Assembly (NCBI GenBank): GCA_009760855.2
Contig: WPIO01000084.1
Span: forward strand, 1,515,001 to 1,579,000
Length of the DNA stretch: 64,000 bases
Origin: Cristatella mucedo
Taxonomy: Eukaryota; Bryozoa; Phylactolaemata; Cristatellidae
Direction: 5' to 3'
The notes beneath the pieces are model-generated. The model had not been told where the DNA came from, made no database searches, and was given only the letters and a program-made list of their open reading frames with translations. The translations under genes were made by a program, and so were the position numbers. Positions 51,401-61,200 of this stretch are shown here, in pieces (within the stretch, counting starts at the first letter, position 1; every line of letters starts with the position of its first letter).

Positions 51401-54400
51401 GTGCCCTCAGGTCCTCTCAGGTCGTACCCTCAGAAGTGCAGTCAACTGCTTTGCCATTGTGTGCTTCACTGCCGTTGCGGGATCAGCACACTTGCTTTTG
51501 GTTTCCCATTCACTAGCTGGCCCACTTGATTAGACCTGGCGTAAAGCACATCCAGCCGCCAATATTTATTCTTAATCATTAGGCATTCTGTTGATATCCA
51601 CGGGTTGTCATACACAGCCTTTTAAGGCACTCATTTTCGACTGTACAGCTTTACTGAACAATAATTTGCATCTCCTTTGAATGCGACGGTACAGCATACA
51701 TTGAATAAGTTGAGCAACAGCGATTGAAGTCAGAAGAGAATATGTGGGCCTAATCTTTTGTTAGTATCAAAGGCAAATTTGTGTTCTTGGAATGTCTACA
51801 CACAAACTCAACACCAAGCGCACTTTTCTCTACTGCTCATGCATGCTCAGCTAGCTGCATTCCATTACAAATGCTTTGGCGTATTTTGGATCAACGAGTT
51901 TGTGCAGGTACTGGCATGATACTCTACCGTTTGCATAGTATGCACATGGCGTCAACGATCCTGTGGCACTGCAGTCAAAAGCTGTTGGATTTGACAAGCC
52001 AGAGTAGTACTGCGACGAATTCCAGTCGAACACCAGTTGTTGCTGTGGTGGGCATCCTAGGGCCACGTTCACCTGCATTGATGCCTGCTATCACCGATGT
52101 ATGTCCACATACCAACAAGAGAACATGAATCAACATTCCCGAAGACATCGCGAGGTGCAACTTATGCGGTCATGTAAACTCGATAATATTACATATTGAA
52201 CTTTGTCGAAGAGGAATAAAAAGGAAACATATATCTCAAGTGCATTTACCTTTCAATGCTGTACTTTTGATAGACAAAATGTGTGCATAAACATGCACTG
52301 TGTAAGACACAATTTATTTATATAGAATAGGCGCTTGAAAAAGAGTATTTTTCTCACTTGATTTCAGCAATAATCCTTCGGATGCTGCTGCTCTCTGCGG
52401 TTAATTATCCAAGCACGTGGGCTGTAATTGTGGAGCATAGCTATGACAAGTCAATAAAGAGCCATATTTATGGTTTGTGTCATACAGTTTGAGTTTTGCC
52501 CTGCTAATTGGCTTGTGCTGCTAAAGCATCCAGGAGCTGATCACAGGCTGTTGATCTACACTTGCGGCCAGGTGACTACATGGCCTCAGAACAAGGATCA
52601 TTTCTAGGCAGCAGCACTACAAGCAGCAATGGCTCACTCGAAACACAGATAATTGGAAGTGCCCCAGCATGGTGGCAGTAAAGGACCCCACAATAATTCG
52701 TGAACACGGCAGTTTGGATTTTCTAGGGGATGCGGGTCAATTGACCGGATAACTATTGCTTGAGCTGGTCGTACACTCGATTAGTTTTGTAGAGATGCAA
52801 TGCTATCCAAGTCACGGTTTAGATATGCAGTACACAGCATAAATTGCCGTAGAGCCGTAATATCCATAGCTCAATCGGTAGAGCCCTGGACAGATAGACA
52901 AAGGTTGTAGGTTCAATACCCGGCCATGGCAAATTTCGACAACCATTCCCATGATTTACCCCATTTTATCCTTCTATATTTAGAAATTACTTACTTCCGG
53001 GATATAGAAAACCATATCGTAGAGCTCATTAAGAGAGTGTGCATACTTCTCATGAACACAATGCACACTGATGAGAGAAGTCAGCTATGGCTGATATTGG
53101 CAGAAAATCTCCCCGACGATAAAAAAAAAAGTAACAAATCCACATGCTTCGCAAGTCCATGCCTTAAGTCAGGCATCATTTAATTTTTTTAGTCTTTATG
53201 TCTGCATTATTTTAAAAACAGATACTGGGTTTTCTCTTTTCTCCATATAAGTATACAAAATCTGCTTGTACTAAAAAAAAAATCAAAATTGTTTAGCCAG
53301 CATTGAAAGGCTCAACTGTAATATGAATGATCAGCAGCCCTTTTATTTCGCAGCGGTAATTCTTCGAGGCAATTGAACGCAAAAATTAACCCGAGTTTCA
53401 CAAGGAATTCAAAACAGGGCACCAGAATCAGCTATACCAACTCTACTGCCATCATCAGTTTGTTCTTTACGTACATAATGCATATATCCAAACACATTGG
53501 TTATGCCTCGGCGTTATAGTAGCACCATGTACGAACAATCATGTTTCATATTCGTAGCAATGCATAACAGCTCTTGGAGTCTCATACTGTGAGCTATGCA
53601 TAGTTTCGAACGGAAAACTCTGCCAAAACCAGATAGATCTTAATGTAGACCCCTCGGTATGCAAAGCTTGTGATTAATTTACTGCCAAGATTTCCAGCCA
53701 AGATTTCCTTTTTATTTCTGTCCCAGGTGTTATCCAAAGATGATTTTGCTGAACACTTCATCAATGAAAGATTCGTAACTCGGTTAAATATAGACAACTT
53801 TGCTCACACATCGCTGGAGCTTTTGAGCGATCACTTATAATTTGGTTATTAACCGGACAGGTACAGCAGCAGGTATCCATCTCTTGTGCCGTCAATCCCG
53901 ACTCGATGTATATACATGTGATTCTTTATACATTTATGTGGCACCCTAACAGAACTTAATCTCTAATAAGGTGCTTTACCTAAGCTGCTGGGCTGATGCA
54001 CATACCATTGGTCGTTGAAGGCAAGCATCTTATCAGGGGCCCAAACCAGGGGTTCGAATCAAGACCAGAAGAAGTGAACTTGAAAGAGAGAAGTCCTAAG
54101 TTCGAGATCAAACTCCGAACAAGCCTATACGGTGTCAGCTTAAGTACCGTGAACATCAGAGCACTTTGGAAGGTAGCCTGAGGGTTTATAGTTAAAGGCA
54201 GGTATGAACAATGTAGCCTTGTTAGCTCAAACCAGCAAATAGGATGGAGCTAGGTATGGCAAAGAAGATTCGCAGTCACGTCATTTTTCAGACACTTTTT
54301 TGGCTTTTGACAATTGTCAAATTCAATGAAGTACTTTATGATAAAAAACTAACATTTCCTTTCTAAGTTCGAGTAATTCTGATTTCGTAGGCTACAAGCT

Positions 54401-55325
54401 CCCTCTAAGAGAGATCCGCAATGCAAACTTTGTGAGACAATCATCGATAGGGTATTAACTGTAAATAAAATGATTTTTAATTACCTGGAAAGCATTGGCT
54501 TCTTGACAATTTTTTTCAAAGACATAGGCAGTAATCTGAGCCCAGGCTGGCAATAGATAGTCTCCAGGGGCAGTCTGGGCTGTGACCTGTCCTTTTGCTG
54601 ATATGGTAATCTACAAATGAACGTCTTTCTGTGAATCAAACGATCTTGGGCATGTCAGCCTAGCAAGCAACATGCATTTGCTGCACTTTACCATAGATTT
54701 CCCTGCAACAAAATTACTATGCCTGCATAAAGCAGCTGGAATGAATATAATTATCAGTTTAGCTTACGCGCACATACTTTATCATAAACAAATTAGGCAG
54801 AGAACAACCACTGATTCGACTGCATGATGCTGGAGGGGGCAGCACGCCAGGCAAGCCAGTGCAGGTGTCATAGGCACAGCCAGACTTAAGTCCAGAAGGA
54901 TACGACCTCGACCTTGCTGGAAGCCGGCCATAGGAAGGCTGATGGAGCATGTCTGGTAACATGGCCACTCAATATAAACTCCAGGCTGTGTCTAAGGGGG
55001 GCTAGGGCCTTTTGGGTACTTCCCACTTTTACGGCAGATGTCATAATAGAATATGGCTACGACACAGTGCTAGAAATGAGCAGGCAAATTTTGCACTTCA
55101 GTAAGAGCCATGCTAAGCTGCTGCACCTGTCTGTTCGTGATTCCATGACCGTGTTTAGCCTCCGAGACTGCGACTGGGAAGTCAGTAGTATCGTTCCACA
55201 CAATGCTAATGCACGAAAGAAGCTGTTGACTCGATCTGAGATTTGGGCTGGGCACAGAAACAGTTGCTGAGTGTAACTGCATGTGTGGAGGGGCACACAC
55301 CATGTGTGTGTATGTGTTTGTGTGT

Positions 55326-55407
<82 letters not shown>

Positions 55408-58106
55408 ACGGCCCCCCATGCAAAAATATTTTACGTTGTTATCTAAAGTATGCACATGAGTTGAAATATGAAAAAGCAACGTGTTATAACAATTATAAGG
55501 TAAGTTATTGAGCCAATACGACGTTGTACATTCCTTATTTGCAATGGCCTGTCAGACTAGCTCAGGTGTGTAGCTGATCAAGCAATAAAAGTGAGTGACC
55601 ATAAACTTAAAGTCGATGGCGCTGCTTGACTGGGAGCCAGTGCAGGTCGGCGAGTTCTGACTGAACTTGGACAACATTACTAACATTAACTAATCAGTAA
55701 CATTACTAACATTAACTAATTTAGTATTTATCTATGTAAAGAGTTTGTATTTAAATATAATACATATTGCATCCAAATTTCTAATTCAGCTGAGAGCAAC
55801 TAACTGGGTAGCTCAACCGATGTAAACATTCGATCTGGGTCTATTCCACCCACCTCAGCTAGAGCTTGCAAAAATCTGGTGATTTAAATGCCCTGCAATA
55901 GATTGAAGCAGTAGACATGTGGGAAAAACATGGCACGTATGCGCTTTCTTTGCAATTAGAATTATTTTTAGCAATCACGAATGCCTACAAACGATCGGTT
56001 AAAATCCAAAGAGAAGCCCATGGAAGCACCCTCGTTGCCTAAGTTAGCTCCCATTTTTGCAATGAACATATAAGAAAGTAGGCAGACTTGACTGATGTGC
56101 TAAACATATGCATAGACAACTCAAGTATGGAGCTAATGTGATCAATATAAAGATCTTTATCCCGCACAGATGACTGTTAAAGGCACGAGGGCAAAAGTTT
56201 CTACGATGTTCATACGATGACACCGCAATAGCAAGTACCATTGAATGCTGTATTGGTGTCCTTGTCCTGAAATCAAATCCTAAACCTTAGATGGGAATTT
56301 TTGCTATCCTCTTGAATTCGTCAACTTGGTACTCATGTGGTAATTGCCTTCTGAGAACTGCTCTCAGATGACTGACGTCTCGTGCATTGACATCTCCTGC
56401 ATTGACGTCCTATCGCCGAATTATGATGAGTATACTCTTCATTATCGTAAGCACACACTGTAGCTTAACTTTTTGCTGCAGAGAAGCTCATTCTCAGAAA
56501 GCAATCAACACAATTTGTTTCATGCAAACTGCACTTTTTATCTCACTGGACAAATCATGCTCTACGATGACACTACCTGGCCGACACCATAGTAAAACAT
56601 AGTGTTGCCACCTTAACAAGTATTTGGCCAAATTGCTTGCATACCGTAAACGTAATCCATACTCACGTTGAAAACGATGATTTTTGTCAAAGAATCAAAG
56701 GATTTTGACATTTGAACTTTCAGGTATGTCGAATCACTAAGGCGAACCGCTGCACTCACTGCATTTGGATCGATTGCAATCGGCGAAGGTCCTGCAGCAA
56801 TAAGGTAGTCGCTTCAGATGCTGCTTAATAACAATTTATATATTACTGATTGATAGTTAAAGATTTATCTTATGATTTTAAATCTCAAATTTGCTAGCTA
56901 AATTCTTGCTTACAGCAGTAACAGCAACTACTTTATATGAAGCAAATTGTACTTCCACGCGAGTTCCTGCATTTAAGCAAGTGTTTACTGACACTATGCC
57001 CGATTATTCTCGGGCTATATTACAGGTTTTTTTTAAATAGTTGCAGATTGGTCAATCGAGATAAGAAAATGAGTAATTATTTAGGAGCAGAACGTTGTTG
57101 AATAGTTTTCATGAGCTACAATGCTAAGCCACCAGATTTTTACAGAGAAAGCAGAGAACATTACATCTTTAAAAAATCTGGCACTACTGAAAATTCGTAG
57201 CCTTTAATCTATATGCTTGATCACAATACAGTACTTAAAAAATACTTAATGCACATACTGTATCGTTGTTACCCCACTTCTACGAACAAAGTACAGTAAA
57301 CAATCAGGCGATGCAATGTTTCTTTTCTCACATTCTTATATTAGCTTGTGCTTTGAGCATCAAAATTGATATGCATTTCCTGTAATTGATATGCATTTCC
57401 TGTAAAGTTTCTTCAGCACCCTTTCACGTTCAGTAGAATGAAGAAGTCCCTCCCCACACATACAAATGCACACACCTGCTGCCTCTTCCAACTTCTCTAA
57501 GCCTGCATACCGTTGAATAGCACTTAGAGGTTCTTTAATATCAGCCAATTATTATTAATCCAGGTCATAACTAATTGTAAGTTTTAACTACGACCAGATC
57601 ATAATAATCGTTTAAGTTCATAACTTTTTATTTTTCTTGTATATTCACTCTTATAGTTACAAACTGTTAAGAAGTTCATTCTTTTGAAGTTTAATCACTA
57701 GCAGATTGGGCTTACCACATGTATTTCTTGCCCATCCTTTGAAATAAGTGAGATAGGCCAGGAAAATCATACATGGCTTGATTATTTTATAAAATAAAAC
57801 ACGATGATAAAGTTAAATAAAGCATTTTTAAGTCGATAAGTCATGTCGTCAGCAGCAATGCAAACCATAGCCATGTCCCACAAACTTAACTAACTTGTTA
57901 GCCACATCAAGAATAAGGTGTGGATAAGCAGAAAGAAGAGGTCTGAGCAAAAACTAAGTAGCAGCAGCTGAATTAGTAAATAAGAAACTATAATAAAGCC
58001 ATACAATGATTAGAAATTAAAAATCAAATATCATCTATGTCATTGATGATACATGTATCTTTTGAGACACAACCCGGCAGTGAGAGAGAGAGAGAGAGAG
58101 AGAAAA

Positions 58107-58200
<94 letters not shown>

Positions 58201-61200
58201 TGAGAGAGAGTGAGAGAGTGAGAGAGAGAGAGAGAACACACTGACGGTCAATCGTTTAATTTGTGCACCGAGATCGATGAAATTATTTTCTAATAGAATA
58301 GCAAAAGAACAAGTACTGATCCAAATTGTACTTACAAAGAGGAAGTACTGAACATATGCTCCGTGCATATAACGGATTCTAGTGTTGTTTTTATAAAATT
58401 AAAATACTTATGCTTGTTATTGAAAGAACAAAACAGGCTTTGTGATATGCTCCAGTTCAGTCTCCAAGGAATTTTTTATTTTACATCCAGACTTTCACGA
58501 ATTTTTTTTAATTTTCAAATGGGCGCCAAGCTGTCTCTGTTATCTCTGCCGTGGTCGGTGACCACAGACCATATCAGCTGCAATTTACATAAAGCGAAAC
58601 CGCCATGTCATCCTTGGATAAGTGTAATAAAGACAGGTGGTAAGAGAACAATTTCCGAGTTTAGCGTGTAACTCAGAGAGTGGGTTTCCGAATACCTCCA
58701 GGCTCTGGCGAAGCCGTTAAGACGAATGTGAACAAGGAATATTTGTCCAAGTATACGAGAACCGTTTTTTCAGCACTGTTGACAAACATGCTTCGAAAAG
58801 ATTGGGTTACCGTCTTGTTATAAATCTACAACAAACGGGTGCAAGGAGATGCTGTCTATAGACTCAATCGATCAAACATTCATATGTCCCAAGCACAGGT
58901 GGCAACCTGCCAAGCGAATTTGAAAGAATGAAAAACTAACCTTCCCGAGAAGAATCATTTGAAAATATTCAGGATTGAGTTCAATTTTAATCACAGTGGA
59001 AAGGTTCTGTGACGAAAAACAAAAGATGCATTTAGAGAAAAGGGTATCACATTTCATTGCAAGTATAACTGAAAAATCCGTTTGCTACACCATGCTTAAA
59101 AGCAGTATCTCAATGAGCAACATGGAACTTTCGAAACCAAATAGCCTCTACTAAAGGCCACCTGATTGTACTTCCAGTCCAGAAGAAGCGGTGCATCATA
59201 GCAGCTGCAGCAAATGATTGCTCCCACAGCCTGGAACTCCCTCCCGACCTGCATCAGAACATCCCCTGACCTGACCACATTTAAAAGAAACTTAAAAACA
59301 CACCTATTTAGGACAGCATTTAGTGGGTCCTTGTGATTCGTCCTCGATGTGCTTATGCGTGCTGACACTGTTCATGCTGCCACTAACCACATTTGCATGC
59401 TGACCCAGTGCATGTAACCCCTAACCATGTTATTCATTTTGTTTGTTTTTCAAGCATGATTTTACTTACTATTCTATTGCGTATCACTTTGCAGCAAATG
59501 TAAAGCGCCTAGAAAGAGATTAAGTTCTCTGAGGGCGCTTTATCAAGTGCAATATTATTATTATTATTATTATTGCTGCACTTGCCTATCTGAACATTCA
59601 GGAGCTGTAACCACTTATTGCAAGGAGAAAGCTATAATGCTAACGAATAAATATTTCTTTTGCTTAAAATGAAAAGATGGTAACAGATCAAGTAGGAGGC
59701 TAAATCAATTGCATACAACATGTATTATTAAGATTTTTTTATAATTATATAGATAGTTAAATTTTTACACACGTGCTTCATTGCTAATCTATGTGGGTAC
59801 CTGACCACACACTTCAATTAAGTATGGCTGCAGGTATGCTCTCCTAGTTCTCTCATGACCGCTGCTTTGGGGGGAGAGTACCCGTGATAGCTGAGAATGT
59901 AAGCATCCTTGAAGCAGGGCAGCAAGTCACAAGCCTGAAAGTTAGCAGTCTATTCGTCAGCAAGCAAGTACCTGGTGTAATCACTTGCAGACGAAAAAGT
60001 TACATTGGTCAACTTGAGAGTGCAGTCAGCCTTACTGATGGATTCGTCTGCCCCATGAGTGCAGCAAAAATGCTTAGGTTTCAAGTTTGCCATGGAAAAC
60101 TCTCCAGCATAACATACACATAGTCTTTTTAGCATGCGAATTTACAGACGGTAATATACATACATACATGCATTGATCACCATTACACTTTTGAATTGCG
60201 TGGTCGATTCCATGGACTGAATGCTAACAGACAAGGCATGGTAATGGACACCAAATGGATTCTGTTGCATCAATGCATGCAGAACCAGCAAATTGACCGC
60301 GATTCAATGTTGATTGTCTTATTTCGCCTAACAGTGGTCTACATTAGCAGCTCCAAAAGCCTCCACGGCATACGTTTTCAATCTGACTTGCTGAGCACGG
60401 TAGCAGTAATCGCAAATGCTGTCTGGAATATGCAGGTGTGTCTACGTCCAAAAAATGCCTACGCACCTGCACATGCACACTCATTCGGATACGTTTCCAA
60501 GCAAAATAGCTACTGTTCAAAGTTAATCTACACATTTCACGGTGCATCTTTAAACGGTTTCAATGTGCATGCATGCGTACTCAAGAGTGTAAAAAAACTC
60601 ACTAATGCCATCTATGCTCACTGATGTCTGTAACCCCATAAAGCCACAAAGACTGTGTGTGTGTGTGGGTTATGCAGGAGTTTTCTTTAGTGCACTCAAG
60701 CCTAAGTAGCTTTCGGTCCGCATACCTGCCATTTTATACTAAGCACAATCGACCACTCAATCTGTCCTGTGCTGCAAATGGATCATCTGTATCAATTAGC
60801 GTTATGCCCCTTGTTGATACTGTATTGGATAGTAAGCATGCATGGGGTAGATCAGCCACTCCAAAGGAGTTCAAAAACAGAGTGGTTTCTGCCGTATCAG
60901 TTCAAGTTCAAGTTTCACGTGTAATGGAAGAAGTTTGACCCTGCAGTGCATTCACACAATTTAATCCTTACTGGCCTACCAGCATGTGCGATCAGACGAT
61001 TGCAGCTGGTGCAAAACTCCATAGCTAGGCTTGTCTGTCGTGAGCGTCGCAGTTGCCACATTACACCACTTCTTGCCGACCTGCACTGGCTACCAGTCAA
61101 GCAACGGATTGACTTCAAGGTTTGGTCGCTCACTTTTAGGTCACTTCATTCTTTGGCTCCACCCTATCTCTCAGATCTACTCCCCCACCAGGCCAAGCAT

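Noticed and set aside
52861-52932. Functional tRNA gene
   Set aside because: Pol III boxes are present but acceptor and T-arm stems do not pair and the anticodon arm is irregular.
53722-53839. Apparent + strand terminal exon (good acceptor, VLSKDDFAEHFINERF..., TAA)
   Set aside because: The peptide fits the linker between endonuclease and RT of an L2/CR1-like LINE, so I treat it as a LINE remnant.
54914-55270. 118-codon + strand open frame
   Set aside because: No domain recognised; inside an intron and adjacent to a TG repeat.
57717-57737. 21-nt microexon (DGQEIHV) with good splice sites
   Set aside because: Phase does not fit the neighbours, and exons 58696 and 57476 join cleanly without it.
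58329-58375. Possible exon with a strong GTAAGT donor
   Set aside because: In the phase needed there (0 in, 1 out), the join to exon 57476 creates a stop. Exon 58696 joins directly to 57476 instead.
60196-60624. 142-codon + strand open frame
   Set aside because: Lies in AT-rich intron sequence next to LINE family 2 tails; no domain, no splice context.
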